The notes: generated by a model from the sequence alone, not told the origin. Numbered from the stretch's first letter, positions 1-9,473 are shown. The stretch: DNA of 64,000 nucleotides from an uncultured Methylobacillus sp. (GCA_903824575.1 CAIJXJ010000152.1:1-64000); one strand, 5' to 3'. Translations and numbers: made by a program.

Positions 1-120
1 ATTGCAAAAACATGCAAAATAACGCATTCTGACACCCCAGTTTGAGCCCCTGAAATGACTGGTCAAAGTGGCGCCATTACGCCGAAAATGAGTGGCGTCT
101 TAATGCCGGAAATTGACACA
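1..120. mobile_element. Candidate terminus of an IS21-like insertion element, body off the left edge
   Basis: Two imperfect 22-nt direct repeats with a 24-nt period lie at 67-88 and 91-112 (17 of 22 positions match). Both read AGTGGCG...GCCG(G/A)AAA on the plus strand. The sequence to their right ends near a TGACA at 114-118, so on the minus strand the element would begin with TGTCA. Tandem binding-site-like repeats just inside a TG...CA terminus are a hallmark of IS21-family (istAB) ends. The boundary falls inside the antitoxin reading frame. No transposase is visible in the window, so the family assignment is an inference from repeat architecture only. Confidence 0.35.
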
Positions 121-362
121 CGTTGCCCAGTCAGAATTTGCCGCAAGCCAGTTTCTGCTTCGTCTAATAAGACAAGACCTGCATGCTCTTCTTCTAGCGA
201 ATGGTAATAGTCGAGCTTACGAGCATCAATAATAGCAACAAAACTCGATCCATTTTTAGTTAGTACCTTCTCAGACCCAGCACCAACAACCTCATCGGCA
301 AGTTCAGTCAACCTTGCACGCGCTTCGCTGATTGGCACAACATCAATTGTACGTAAATTCAT
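63..362 (-). CDS. Phd/YefM-family antitoxin, 3' end apparently replaced
   Basis: The N-terminal part (SEARARLTELADEV, then a KNG..FVAIIDARKLD segment) is typical of Phd/YefM antitoxins, which bind their own operator through the N-terminal domain and neutralise a RelE/Doc-like toxin through the C-terminal part. The 99-residue product is of normal length. However, the last 15 or so residues (after about residue 83) are encoded by the repeat-containing sequence at 63-118 that resembles an IS end, so the toxin-binding tail is probably not native. An AAAGG ribosome-binding site lies about 7 nt before the ATG at 362. No toxin gene is visible; only 62 bp remain to the left edge, and they also look element-derived. 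Confidence 0.6.
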   Translation of the reverse strand: MNLRTIDVVPISEARARLTELADEVVGAGSEKVLTKNGSSFVAIIDARKLDYYHSLEEEHAGLVLLDEAETGLRQILTGQRVSISGIKTPLIFGVMAPL

Positions 363-379
363 GGCAGAACCTTTAATAA

Positions 380-393
380 AAACGTTAACGTTT
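380..393. promoter_or_regulatory. 14-bp perfect palindrome upstream of the antitoxin gene, candidate operator
   Basis: AAACGTTAACGTTT is a perfect palindrome 18-31 nt upstream of the antitoxin start codon. Phd/YefM antitoxins repress their own operons by binding short palindromes at this position. A possible minus-strand -10 element (TACAAT, rc of 397-402) is just upstream of it, so a bound dimer would cover the start of transcription. This is inference from position and symmetry. Confidence 0.45.
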
Positions 394-420
394 ATTGTAC
401 AATGACAATAGCAGGTACAA

Positions 421-821
421 CAACAGGATCCACCATGACATTAGTTTCCAGCGATGCGTGGTACTGACCTTGATGTTTTCCCGCTTTTAAATACGCATGA
501 ATGGCCAATCCACCCAATCACCCGCATGACCGCAACCTTCACTCAGTGATACTGTTGGCACGTAGTAGATTACCGGCACGAGCTTCCCTCATGGCGGCGA
601 TAGTGACATCGTTAAGAATCAGTGGACAAATCATGTGCAACTTTGAGTTAGAATCAAACGCACTGCATCTGACTCCGTTCATCCTTCGATATGCCAAGCT
701 GGACAAGGCACTGATGAGACAACTAGCCATTCCACTAAGCAACAAAGATGCTAAGTGGCTGGTTATGATGAAGCAACTAAGCAGCATCTAAGGTCGTAAA
801 CGACCAAAACCACCTGTTTGA
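421..821. other. No recognisable gene
   Basis: This stretch holds overlapping open frames on both strands (501-791 plus, 539-787 minus). Neither shows a family motif, a convincing ribosome-binding site or a recognisable domain. It may be decayed accessory DNA next to the disrupted toxin-antitoxin locus. I see no RNA gene or clear repeat in it. Confidence 0.4.
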
Positions 822-1046
822 ATGGATAGACAGACAAAACCCACCATGACCGCACATGAGGCTACTCCTGCAGATGAAATAATTTGTCACTGTAGCGGCA
901 CGACGCGGGGCAACATTCAATGTCTGTTCAAGCAAGGACTGGATATGGATGCCATTTCCAGATGGACTGGTGCCATCTCGGGCTGTGGTGGTTGCGAATG
1001 GGATATTGCACAACTTCTGAATGATCTCGCCGGAAAAACCAGTTAG
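822..1046 (+). CDS. Bfd-like [2Fe-2S]-binding protein
   Basis: This 74-residue protein carries the four-cysteine pattern of bacterioferritin-associated ferredoxin-type domains: ICHCSG near residues 21-26 and SGCGGCEWD near residues 50-58, with an alpha-helical stretch between. BFD-like domains hold a [2Fe-2S] cluster and act as small electron carriers, for example to bacterioferritin, or as modules of nitrite reductases and copper chaperones. Here it stands alone, with no bacterioferritin gene beside it, so the partner is unknown. An alternative ATG at 846 would give a 66-residue protein starting closer to the first cysteine. Neither start has a strong ribosome-binding site. Confidence 0.7.
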   Translation: MDRQTKPTMTAHEATPADEIICHCSGTTRGNIQCLFKQGLDMDAISRWTGAISGCGGCEWDIAQLLNDLAGKTS

Positions 1047-1201
1047 AGCGAGCCGCCCTTGCAGAAGTAGTGCTTGAGTTCTTAGTCACAAACCGTATTT
1101 GATTCAAACCCTATTTGCGCCTGATCAGAGAGTGAGAAATTTTGACGCAAGGTCCGGTCCTAGGCCGGCAAATCGAAACGCGGGGAACTGCTGGGTGCTG
1201 T

Positions 1202-2644
1202 TCATTTTTTCGATAGGGTTTCAAGTCCATCCCAATTACCGTCTGGCGCAGGGCTGTAGTCAGCGATACCCTGCCGCCACGCGGCAAACTGACCTTCATA
1301 CCAGAGTGGCACGTAAGGCATGAGTACATTCACGCGAACTGCCGCGGCCTTCCATTCGTGCCGATCCAGCAATTGATCCAGAACCGCATCCTGCAGGCGA
1401 CCTCGATTTGCTCCGGCAGGTGGAATGAATTGGCTATGGAATGCCAGCCTATAGATTTCCGGAGTATGGACACCGACCCAGGTCAGGCCATAGAGTTGAA
1501 ATTTTCCATGCTGCACGTCGTCATAAAAGGTCCCCCAGTCGAGACTGCGAATCTCTAGACTGATGCCAGCCGCCTTCATCTGCCCCTGCATGATGGTTGC
1601 AAGTCGCACGCGCTGGGCATCCGTCGAGGTCTTAAGCACAAGTTTCAGCGGCAGCCTGATCCCAGCCTGTAGCAGCAAGTCGCGTGCCAATTCCGGGTCA
1701 TAGCCGGGGGTAGGCAGTTCGGGGCTTCCTGACCAGTGTTCGGGCGGCAAAATGACTGCGGCGCTCCGAGTGCCGCCTGCCAGCGCATGGGAAATGAGCG
1801 CACGACGGTCGATGGCCATGGCAACCGCCTGACGCACCCGCAGATCTTTCAACAAGGGATCTTGCAGATTGAATCCCAGATAACTGAAGTTGGTGCCGGG
1901 AGACTCCTGAACGATCACTTCAGGCACTTGCTTGAGATAGCCAAGCAATTCCGGCGGCAGATCACCCTGTAGTAAATCAGCCTCCCCTCGTAACAGTTTC
2001 AACACGCGGACGGTTGGATCCTTTACCTCCATCAGTTCAATGATTTGATGGTCACGGTCCCGTTCCAGCGTGAGGAAATGATGCCAATCTTTAAATCGGA
2101 CAGGTCCGCTACCAACGGGATGATGGGCAAAATCATGTTGCGTCAAGATTAGCCTGGCCGGCAGGATGCCAATATTCAATCGTGCCGGGAATTGGTCATC
2201 CGGCTGATGCAACACAAAATCAACAGTATCGTTATCAATCGCATCAATCTGCGCCATATTGGCAAACTCAGCCGCGTGGGGCGCGTCCTGCAGCGTCGCG
2301 ATTGAGCGATAAGTTGCCACCACGTCCGCAGCGATTAAACGACTGCCATCATGGAAAGTTCGCCCTGCAGGTCGCAATGAAAAACGATAATGCAAAGGAT
2401 CCTGCCGAACCCAGCTAGCCAGGGCGGGAATGGCACGGGCATGCGAGTCAAAATCTACCAGTTGCCGATAGAGCAGACGATTGACGCGTTCGGAAGCAGC
2501 ATCCGTGGCATAGCGTGGATCCAGCGTCAACGGCGCCTGACTGATGGCAAAACGGATTTCGTTGTGCGCCACCGGGGGTGAACAGCCAACTGCCAAGATG
2601 ATGGTCAGGGTGGCCAGTGCCGGCAGGCACAACCGGTTGATCAC
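1202..2644 (-). CDS. Lipoprotein, extracellular solute-binding protein family 5 (peptide/nickel-type)
   Basis: The product (480 residues from the GTG at 2644; an upstream in-frame GTG at 2653 is possible) has a lipoprotein signal ending in LAVGC and the family 5 features: an N-terminal [18 protein letters not shown] segment, a central stretch like [23 protein letters not shown] and an aromatic-rich C-terminus. Family 5 proteins bind oligopeptides, dipeptides, nickel or other solutes for an ABC importer; no permease or ATPase genes are adjacent, so the substrate cannot be named. The GTG at 2644 overlaps the rlmD stop codon (GTGA), which suggests translational coupling. It is the last gene of the minus-strand run starting at dsbB. 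Confidence 0.85.
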   Translation of the reverse strand: MINRLCLPALATLTIILAVGCSPPVAHNEIRFAISQAPLTLDPRYATDAASERVNRLLYRQLVDFDSHARAIPALASWVRQDPLHYRFSLRPAGRTFHDGSRLIAADVVATYRSIATLQDAPHAAEFANMAQIDAIDNDTVDFVLHQPDDQFPARLNIGILPARLILTQHDFAHHPVGSGPVRFKDWHHFLTLERDRDHQIIELMEVKDPTVRVLKLLRGEADLLQGDLPPELLGYLKQVPEVIVQESPGTNFSYLGFNLQDPLLKDLRVRQAVAMAIDRRALISHALAGGTRSAAVILPPEHWSGSPELPTPGYDPELARDLLLQAGIRLPLKLVLKTSTDAQRVRLATIMQGQMKAAGISLEIRSLDWGTFYDDVQHGKFQLYGLTWVGVHTPEIYRLAFHSQFIPPAGANRGRLQDAVLDQLLDRHEWKAAAVRVNVLMPYVPLWYEGQFAAWRQGIADYSPAPDGNWDGLETLSKK

Positions 2645-3957
2645 GCCACACACTTCTCGAACAGGGCAATCGACTCCACATGCGCCGTGTGCGGGAACAT
2701 GTTGATGATCCCTGCCGCCAACATGCGGTAGCCCTTAGTCTGCACCAGCAGGCCAGCATCGCGTGCCAGCGTTCCGGGATTACAGGAAACGTAGACGATG
2801 CGCTGCGGCGCAGTATCCTCGCCTATGGCTCGGATCAACTCGGCGGCCCCGTCACGGGGCGGGTCGAGCAACCATTTATCGAAGTGTCCGAGGGCAGCCA
2901 GACTCTCGCTGGTCTTCTCAAACAGATCAGCTTCGCGGTACTCCACAAGTTCTGTCAGATCGTTCAACCGGGCACAGACTTGAGCACGTTCCAGCAAGCT
3001 GCTTGAGCCCTCGACACCCAGTACCGAAGCGCCAAGGCGTGCGATCGGCAGGGTAAAGTTTCCCAGCCCGCAGAAGAAATCGGCAATGCGTTCATCTGGG
3101 TGCGGGTCGAGCAGGCTCATGGCGCGGCGCACCATCACACGATTGATATGCGGGTTGACCTGAGTAAACTCACTCGGCCGATACGGGAACACCAGATTGT
3201 ATTCCGGCAGCGAGTAGGACAACTGCGGCGCGTGCAGGGGGTAATAAGGAGCAGCGCTATCCAGACCCTTGGACTGAAGCCACAGTTGCACGCCATAGGT
3301 ATCGGCAAATTCGCGCAACAACGGTTCGTCCTGAGGCTGGATCGGGTCCATGATGCGCAGCACCAGCACCGACACATTGTCCCCAACGGCAACCTCGACT
3401 TGGGGGATGGAATCGCGGATGGCAAGCTTTGCCAGCAATTCCTGCAATGGCACAATCAGAATGGAAATATGTGGCGGCAACACATGGCATTCGCCCATCA
3501 CTGCCACCTTGGCGTTGCGCTTTTCGTTGAAGCCCACCAGTACTCGCCCCTTCATCGGCACATAGCGCGCTTGCATGCGGGCCTTGTGGCGGTAACCCCA
3601 GGCAGGACCGATGATGGGCGACATCATGGTTTCAGGTTTGACCTTGGCAATGTGCCACAGCGCGTCTTCCAGCATGCGCTGCTTGGCGGCAACCTGTGTC
3701 GACACCTCGACATGCTGCATGGCGCAACCGCCACACACCCCGTAATGCGGGCAGGCAGGCGTGGCGCGATTGGGAGACGCCCGCAGGATTTCAACCACAC
3801 GGGCGAACTCATAGGTCGGCTTCTTGCGATAACTGTCAAAGGTGACCTTCTCACCGGGCAAAGCACCGTCGATGAAGATGGCCTTACCATCAACGTGGGT
3901 GACGCCGCGACCTTCCTGGTCAAGTGACTCAATAATTGCGGTTTGATTGGAAGCCAT
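2641..3957 (-). CDS. rlmD: 23S rRNA (uracil-1939-C5)-methyltransferase RlmD
   Basis: This 438-residue protein has the RumA/RlmD architecture. A TRAM RNA-binding domain occupies about residues 1-60. Four iron-sulfur ligands are C69, C75, C78 ([10 protein letters not shown]) and C157. The SAM-binding motif is FFCGLGNF, followed by a DPPR motif, and the nucleophile is C392 in YVSCNPGT. RlmD methylates U1939 of 23S rRNA using SAM. TrmA lacks the 4Fe-4S cysteines and RlmC lacks the TRAM domain, so RlmD is the best assignment. It overlaps the downstream lipoprotein gene by 4 nt and is separated from the upstream exonuclease gene by a strong inverted repeat. Confidence 0.93.
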   Translation of the reverse strand: MASNQTAIIESLDQEGRGVTHVDGKAIFIDGALPGEKVTFDSYRKKPTYEFARVVEILRASPNRATPACPHYGVCGGCAMQHVEVSTQVAAKQRMLEDALWHIAKVKPETMMSPIIGPAWGYRHKARMQARYVPMKGRVLVGFNEKRNAKVAVMGECHVLPPHISILIVPLQELLAKLAIRDSIPQVEVAVGDNVSVLVLRIMDPIQPQDEPLLREFADTYGVQLWLQSKGLDSAAPYYPLHAPQLSYSLPEYNLVFPYRPSEFTQVNPHINRVMVRRAMSLLDPHPDERIADFFCGLGNFTLPIARLGASVLGVEGSSSLLERAQVCARLNDLTELVEYREADLFEKTSESLAALGHFDKWLLDPPRDGAAELIRAIGEDTAPQRIVYVSCNPGTLARDAGLLVQTKGYRMLAAGIINMFPHTAHVESIALFEKCVA

Positions 3958-3979
3958 GATAACTCAGCAAACAAGGTGT

Positions 3980-4029
3980 GCAGGCGGCCTCGCCTGCACA
4001 GAAAAATCAATGCAGGCGAGGCCGCCTGC
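3980..4029. repeat. REP-like 19-bp perfect inverted repeat between exonuclease gene and rlmD
   Basis: The arms 3980-3998 and 4011-4029 are perfectly complementary and flank a 12-nt loop (CAGAAAAATCAA). Each arm is itself an imperfect GC-rich palindrome. No T-run follows on either strand, so it looks like a repetitive extragenic palindrome rather than a standard intrinsic terminator, although it could attenuate transcription from the upstream exonuclease gene into rlmD. Confidence 0.8.
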
Positions 4030-4073
4030 GCTACGTGAGCTACGAAGCAAGTGCTCTTAAGGTAAGCACCAGA

Positions 4074-4847
4074 TCATTTCCAGTGTGCCAGAAATTCCTG
4101 CCAGTGACCCCCGGCATAACTGCCCAACGTTTCGCGTACCAGTCCAATCTCGCGTGCCAGGGCAACCGGCGTCAAGACACCTCGCATCTGCTGAAAACGC
4201 AGGTAAAGCAACCAGGTATTCACCACATCGGTCTCACAATAATTACGGATGGCTTCGATCTCACCATTCTGATAGGCGTCCCATACCTGCGAACCATCCA
4301 TGCCCAGTTTGCCGGGGAAACCGCATAGCTGCGCCAGCTGATTCAGCGGCGCATTGCCACGCCCCTGATACATGGCCAGCAAATCCATCAGATCGGTGTG
4401 CCGCATGTGGTAACGGCTGATGTAATTGTTCCACTTGAAGTCGCGGTCGTCCTCGCCCAAATCCCAGTAGCGCGGCGCCACCACGTTATGAATCAGGCCT
4501 CGGTAGTGCAGCACCGGCAGATCGAAACCACCGCCATTCCATGAAACAAGGTTGGGGATATATTTCTCGATGCCGTCGAAGAAACGTTGGATCAGCTCCC
4601 CTTCTGGCTCATCCGGTTCACCCAGGGACCAGACACGAAGATGATCACCCTCACGCAACACGCAGGAGATCGCCACCACGCGCTGCAGATGTAGCGGCAA
4701 GAACTCGGACTGGCCAGCCTGCCGACGTTGATGGAATGCGACTCTGGCTACATCCGCCGCTGTGGTATCAACCGGCAGATCCAGTAAGCGTTTCAAGCCA
4801 TCGGTGTCGGGAATGGTTTCGATATCGAAGACCAGTGTTGGGATCAT
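4074..4847 (-). CDS. Predicted 3'-5' exonuclease, PolB-like DnaQ-fold
   Basis: The 257-residue protein has the three exonuclease motifs of the DEDDy fold: VFDIETIP at residues 6-13 (D8, E10), SWNGGGFDLPVL in the middle and YCETDVV..W..YLR toward the C-terminus. It matches the family described as predicted 3'-5' exonucleases related to the exonuclease domain of DNA polymerase B; there is no polymerase domain. The ATG at 4847 is preferred over one at 4898 because the protein then starts directly with MIPTLVFDIET and no longer overlaps cysM. It starts 4 nt after the cysM stop codon. Confidence 0.85.
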   Translation of the reverse strand: MIPTLVFDIETIPDTDGLKRLLDLPVDTTAADVARVAFHQRRQAGQSEFLPLHLQRVVAISCVLREGDHLRVWSLGEPDEPEGELIQRFFDGIEKYIPNLVSWNGGGFDLPVLHYRGLIHNVVAPRYWDLGEDDRDFKWNNYISRYHMRHTDLMDLLAMYQGRGNAPLNQLAQLCGFPGKLGMDGSQVWDAYQNGEIEAIRNYCETDVVNTWLLYLRFQQMRGVLTPVALAREIGLVRETLGSYAGGHWQEFLAHWK

Positions 4848-4851
4848 AAAA

Positions 4852-5739
4852 TTATTCCGGAAACACGCCGGTCGAGAGATAACGATCCCCGCGGTCACAG
4901 ACGATGGAAACGATCACGGCATTTTCGAGTTCTTTGGACAATTCCAGCGCGGCAAACAGCGCGCCACCAGAAGAAATGCCAGCAAAAATGCCCTCTTCCC
5001 GCGCCAGACGACGCGCCGTTTCCTCGGCATCCACCTGACCAACCTCTATCATGCGGTCGATACGCGAGAAATCGCAGATTCCAGGCAAGTAGTCCAGCGG
5101 CCACTTGCGGATGCCAGGGATCTGCGCGCCGTCTTGTGGCTGCACGCCAACAATTTGAATGGCAGGATTCATCTCTTTAAGATAGCGCGAGGTACCCATG
5201 ATGGTGCCAGTGGTGCCCATGCTGGAAACGAAATGCGTGATTTTTCCTTGCGTGTCACGCCAGATCTCGGGACCCGTTCCCTCAAAGTGCGCCTGCGGAT
5301 TATCGCCATTGGAAAATTGGTCAAGAATGATGCCCTGCCCTGCCGCCTGCATCTGTGCAGCCGTGTCGCGCGCAGCCTCCATACCGCCGACTCGAGGAGT
5401 CAGCACCAGACGGGCGCCATAGGCACGCATGGTCTGGCGACGCTCGACACTCTGGTTCTCCGGCATCACCAGTATCATCTGATAGCCCTTGATGGCCGCT
5501 GCCATGGCTAGTGCAATGCCGGTATTGCCTGAGGTCGCTTCGATCAGAGTGTCCCCCGGACGGATGTCGCCGCGCTCCTCGGCCCGTGCAATCATGGACA
5601 TGGCCGGCCTGTCCTTGACCGAACCAGCCGGATTGTTGCCCTCCAATTTCACCAGCAGGACATTGCGGGCCATGCCCGGCATGCGCTGCAACCGAACCAG
5701 GGGGGTGTTACCGATGAAGTCCTCCAGAGTCTTGTACAT
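4852..5739 (-). CDS. cysM: O-acetylserine sulfhydrylase B (cysteine synthase)
   Basis: This fold-type II PLP enzyme of 295 residues makes L-cysteine from O-acetyl-L-serine and sulfide (or thiosulfate). The PLP lysine is K42 in GSVKDRPA, the substrate loop TSGNTG starts at residue 69 and a phosphate-binding GTTGT loop follows. The length and the start MYKTLEDFIGNTPLV fit the CysM branch rather than the longer CysK. The gene starts immediately after the dsbB stop codon and is followed after 4 nt by the exonuclease gene, so these are probably co-transcribed. Confidence 0.92.
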   Translation of the reverse strand: MYKTLEDFIGNTPLVRLQRMPGMARNVLLVKLEGNNPAGSVKDRPAMSMIARAEERGDIRPGDTLIEATSGNTGIALAMAAAIKGYQMILVMPENQSVERRQTMRAYGARLVLTPRVGGMEAARDTAAQMQAAGQGIILDQFSNGDNPQAHFEGTGPEIWRDTQGKITHFVSSMGTTGTIMGTSRYLKEMNPAIQIVGVQPQDGAQIPGIRKWPLDYLPGICDFSRIDRMIEVGQVDAEETARRLAREEGIFAGISSGGALFAALELSKELENAVIVSIVCDRGDRYLSTGVFPE

Positions 5740-6237
5740 CTACTTTCTCAGAACCGCCAGATAAACAGCATAGGCGGCGAATCCGCTGAAAGCGACCAGC
5801 GACAGTTGTGGAATGCTGAATCCCAGGAGCGTCCAGTCGATGGTGGAGCATTCGCCGGTACCCTTGAATACCAGTTGCAGAAATTTCCGTAGCGGAAATT
5901 GTTCGAACAGATAAGCCACACCAGCGCCACATTCCGCCATCACCTCATCAGCATGGCTCTGAATCCAGATATGGCGTATGGCGATCCCGGCCCCCACCAA
6001 CGATGCCAGCACCTGCAAGCCTGCATGGACACGCACCCACAATCCACGCGGATTGTGCAGGGCCGCAAGCAAAAACAATACGCCCGCCGACATGAAGGCA
6101 ATGCGCTGGAAGATGCACAGCGGGCAAGGTTCGAGATTGTGTTTGACCTGGATATAAAGCCCGAACGCGATCAGGCCAAAGCTGGCGATAAAACCGAGAA
6201 AATAGCCGGCACGATGACTGAGAATTCTATTAAGCAT
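5740..6237 (-). CDS. dsbB: Disulfide bond formation protein B
   Basis: DsbB reoxidises periplasmic DsbA and passes electrons to quinones in the inner membrane. The 165-residue protein has four hydrophobic membrane segments and both redox cysteine pairs: the CPLC pair C38/C41 after the first segment, and C103/C130 in the second periplasmic loop. The spacing is as in the family. It is the first gene of a minus-strand run and diverges from xseA with a 50-bp intergenic region. The cysM start codon touches its stop codon. Confidence 0.93.
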   Translation of the reverse strand: MLNRILSHRAGYFLGFIASFGLIAFGLYIQVKHNLEPCPLCIFQRIAFMSAGVLFLLAALHNPRGLWVRVHAGLQVLASLVGAGIAIRHIWIQSHADEVMAECGAGVAYLFEQFPLRKFLQLVFKGTGECSTIDWTLLGFSIPQLSLVAFSGFAAYAVYLAVLRK

Positions 6238-6287
6238 ATAAAAACCTTCTATAATTTGCCTTCATATTGTAACGGATTACATGGCAG

Positions 6288-7487
6288 ATGGCCGACATGC
6301 AAAACCCACCCATCTTCTCCGTCAGCGATCTCAACCGCCTGGCCCGGGAAGTATTGGAACAAAGTTTCCCGCTGTTCTGGGTGGCAGGGGAGATTTCCAA
6401 CCTGTCGCGCGCAGCCTCCGGCCACTGGTATTTTTCGCTGAAAGACACACGAACTCAGGTGCGCTGCGTCATGTTCAGAAACCGCAACGCCAGTCTCGAT
6501 TGGGCGCCAAAGGAAGGCGATTCTGTCGAAGCACGAGCGCTGGTCACGCTGTACGAAGCGCGTGGGGAGTTTCAGTTGACTATCGAGGGTCTACAGAAGG
6601 CGGGCCTCGGCGCACTGTTCGAGGCGTTCGAACGGCTGAAGGCCAGACTGGAACAGGAAGGACTGTTCGATGCTGCCAGAAAAAGGCCTCTGCCAACCCT
6701 GCCTCGCCGTATCGGCATCGTCACCTCCCCAGACGCTGCGGCATTACGCGATGTACTGACCACCCTGGACCGCCGCATGCCCACCATTCCCATCATCATT
6801 TACCCCACTCCGGTGCAGGGCAGGGGCGCCGCACTGAAAATTGCAAGCGCCATCAACAGCGCCAGTTCACGCGCCGAATGCGATGTGCTGATTGTATGCC
6901 GGGGTGGCGGCAGCATGGAAGACCTGTGGCAATTCAACGAAGAGATCGTGGCGCGCGCCATTTGCGCCGCCCAGATGCCGGTCGTCTGCGGCATTGGCCA
7001 CGAAACTGATTTCACCATCGCCGATTTTGTTGCCGACCGTCGTGCGCCGACGCCGACGGCAGCCGCCGAGATGGTCGCACCGGAGCGCGCCTCCCTGCTG
7101 CACCACATCGCGCAACTTCAATTGTTGACGCATCGACAAATGCGTAAGCTGCTCGATGGACGCAGCCAGCAACTGGACTACCTGGCGCGTCGCCTGCTAT
7201 CCCCGATGCAGCAACTCGAACATCGCAAAACCCATCTTGAACAACTGGCGGTTCGGCTCAAGCGCGCAATGATGCAAAGCCTGACCCAACAACAGCAGAA
7301 ATTGCAGCGTTTGCAGCAGAGTCTCACGCACTTGAATCCCCATGCCGTACTGGAGCGCGGTTACAGCCTGGTACAAACCATGGATGGAAAAGTCGTTACC
7401 AACTCAGGTCAATTACAAGCCGGCGAGTGTCTGCGACTGACTTTCGCTAAAGGCGAGGCCTCGGCCAGCGTAGTCTCCACCCTATGA
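6288..7487 (+). CDS. xseA: Exodeoxyribonuclease VII large subunit
   Basis: XseA degrades single-stranded DNA with small subunit XseB, which is not in this window. The 399-residue protein begins with an OB-fold domain (residues 10-105, FWVAGEISNL, GHWYFSLKD), followed by the catalytic domain with PRRIGIVTSPD, DVLIVCRGGGS and CGIGHETDFTIADFVADRRAPTP. A glutamine-rich coiled coil and a C-terminal segment GYSLV end the protein. It is shorter than E. coli XseA by about 50 residues, mostly in the coiled coil. An out-of-frame ATG at 6281 precedes the chosen start. Confidence 0.93.
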   Translation: MADMQNPPIFSVSDLNRLAREVLEQSFPLFWVAGEISNLSRAASGHWYFSLKDTRTQVRCVMFRNRNASLDWAPKEGDSVEARALVTLYEARGEFQLTIEGLQKAGLGALFEAFERLKARLEQEGLFDAARKRPLPTLPRRIGIVTSPDAAALRDVLTTLDRRMPTIPIIIYPTPVQGRGAALKIASAINSASSRAECDVLIVCRGGGSMEDLWQFNEEIVARAICAAQMPVVCGIGHETDFTIADFVADRRAPTPTAAAEMVAPERASLLHHIAQLQLLTHRQMRKLLDGRSQQLDYLARRLLSPMQQLEHRKTHLEQLAVRLKRAMMQSLTQQQQKLQRLQQSLTHLNPHAVLERGYSLVQTMDGKVVTNSGQLQAGECLRLTFAKGEASASVVSTL

Positions 7488-7574
7488 ACCACTTGAATTT
7501 TAACTCGCCCTTCAATCCTCTATTCGGGATAAAGCCCGTCACCGTCAAACATTGGGTAGAATGACGTTTCTTCA

Positions 7575-9473
7575 ATGTCGAAAAGTTGCATGGATTCCTC
7601 CCATCAGCCGCCAAAATCCCGCCTTGCCGCTCTTTCACTAGCCGCGCTAGGCGTGGTGTTCGGCGACATCGGCACCAGCCCGCTGTACACCCTGCATGAG
7701 GTCTTTGCCAGCCACCACCCGATCCCGGTAACACCGGAGAACGTTATGGGCGTACTGTCCCTCATCCTGTGGGCGTTGATCATGGTCGTCACGATCAAAT
7801 ATGTCGCCTTCGTGATGCGCGCCGACAACCGCGGCGAAGGCGGCATCATGGCCCTGATCGCGCTGGCCAGCCAGCAGGCCGGCAACCATCCGGGGAAACA
7901 GAAATTCATCATGTATGCCGGTATCATCGGCGCCTGCATGTTCTTTGCTGACGGCATGATCACCCCGGCAATTTCCGTGCTGTCGGCAGTGGAGGGCATA
8001 GAAATCGCTGCGCCCGACATGCACGGCGTAATTATCCCGGTCACGCTGACCGTGTTGTTCGGCCTGTTCTGGATGCAGCATCAGGGCACGGCCATCGTAG
8101 GCAAATTATTCGGCCCGGTCATGCTGCTGTGGTTCAGCGCCCTGGGACTCATGGGCACCGCCAACATCCTGCGTTACCCGACTGTATTACACGCGGCCAA
8201 CCCCATTTACGCCGTGCACTTCTTCACCGGCAATCACTGGCTGGCTTTCGTCGCCCTGGGCGCTGTGGTGCTGGCGGTGACGGGTGGCGAAGCGCTCTAC
8301 GCCGACATGGGCCACTTTGGCCGCAGACCAATCCGGTTGGCCTGGTTTTGCTTCGTGCTGCCGGCGCTGATCCTGAATTACTTCGGCCAGGGCGCGCTGA
8401 TTCTCAGTGACCCGCTCGCCATCAAAAACCCGTTTTATTTGCTTGCGCCTGACTGGGCACTGTATCCACTGGTGGCACTGGCGACCCTTTCCACCGTGAT
8501 CGCATCGCAGGCGGTGATCTCCGGTGCATTTTCAATCTCTCGCCAAGCCTTGCAACTGGGATACATGCCACGCATGCTGGTGCAGCACACCTCGGAGAGC
8601 GAAGAAGGGCAGATCTATATGCCGCGCATCAACTGGGGACTGATGGTGATGGTGATGGCCCTGGTGCTGGGTTTTGGCTCCTCATCCAATCTGGCGGCCG
8701 CCTACGGCATCGCCGTCACCGGTGACATGGTAATCACCACCTTGCTCGCCGCCTTGGTATTCCATAGCGTCTGGAACTGGAACTGGGCCCGTACCTTGGC
8801 ACTGGCGTCTGTCTTCATCACCATCGATCTCGCCTTCTTCGGTGCCAATATGCTGAAGATTCCTGCCGGTGGCTGGTTCCCGCTGCTGATCGGTGTGGTG
8901 ATCTTTACCCTGATGACGACCTGGCGCAGTGGTCGCGCCCTGCTCTACAAACGACTGGCAGACGAGGCCATGGCGCTGGGGCCGTTCATCCAGGCAATAG
9001 CTGGCGACTCTGCCATGCGCGTGCAAGGCACTAGCGTCTTCATGACCCCCAACACCGCCTTTGTTCCACATGCCATGCTGCACAATCTCAAGCACAACAA
9101 GGTGTTGCACGAACAAGTCGTGCTAGCCAAGGTCAAGATCGAAGACATCCCTCACGTCCCCGAGCATGAGCGCCTGATTGTGCAACACCTGCCCGCCGGC
9201 TTTTTCCGGGTCGAAATCAGCTACGGCTTTAAGGACGAACCGGACCTGCCTCGGGAATTGAAAACCTGCAGCAAGTTCGGGCTTGAACTGGACATGATGG
9301 ACACCTCGTTCTTCATCGGCAAAGAAACCCTGATTCCGAAACTGGACTCCGAAATGTCGTACTGGCGCGAGAGACTGTTCATCACCATGTTCAGAAACGC
9401 CGACAGCGTCACCAATTACTTCAAACTTCCACCCAACCGGGTGGTCGAACTAGGCGCTCAAGTCACACTTTAA
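7575..9473 (+). CDS. kup: Low-affinity potassium transporter Kup
   Basis: The 632-residue protein is a KUP/HAK/KT K+-H+ symporter of the inner membrane. The N-terminus has the family signature GVVFGDIGTSPLYTL, about twelve hydrophobic segments fill residues 25-450, and a cytoplasmic domain follows with the FMTPN and ERLFI motifs. A start at 7590 is also possible because neither site has a clear ribosome-binding site. No partner genes are expected: Kup works as a single-component transporter. Confidence 0.94.
   Translation: MSKSCMDSSHQPPKSRLAALSLAALGVVFGDIGTSPLYTLHEVFASHHPIPVTPENVMGVLSLILWALIMVVTIKYVAFVMRADNRGEGGIMALIALASQQAGNHPGKQKFIMYAGIIGACMFFADGMITPAISVLSAVEGIEIAAPDMHGVIIPVTLTVLFGLFWMQHQGTAIVGKLFGPVMLLWFSALGLMGTANILRYPTVLHAANPIYAVHFFTGNHWLAFVALGAVVLAVTGGEALYADMGHFGRRPIRLAWFCFVLPALILNYFGQGALILSDPLAIKNPFYLLAPDWALYPLVALATLSTVIASQAVISGAFSISRQALQLGYMPRMLVQHTSESEEGQIYMPRINWGLMVMVMALVLGFGSSSNLAAAYGIAVTGDMVITTLLAALVFHSVWNWNWARTLALASVFITIDLAFFGANMLKIPAGGWFPLLIGVVIFTLMTTWRSGRALLYKRLADEAMALGPFIQAIAGDSAMRVQGTSVFMTPNTAFVPHAMLHNLKHNKVLHEQVVLAKVKIEDIPHVPEHERLIVQHLPAGFFRVEISYGFKDEPDLPRELKTCSKFGLELDMMDTSFFIGKETLIPKLDSEMSYWRERLFITMFRNADSVTNYFKLPPNRVVELGAQVTL

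Noticed and set aside
501-791. Possible 96-residue gene
   Set aside because: No recognisable motif, weak start, and a competing frame on the other strand (539-787); kept only as unannotated space.
3100-3927. 275-codon open frame antisense to rlmD
   Set aside because: His/Arg/Gln-rich composition typical of antisense of GC-rich genes; rlmD has all its motifs.
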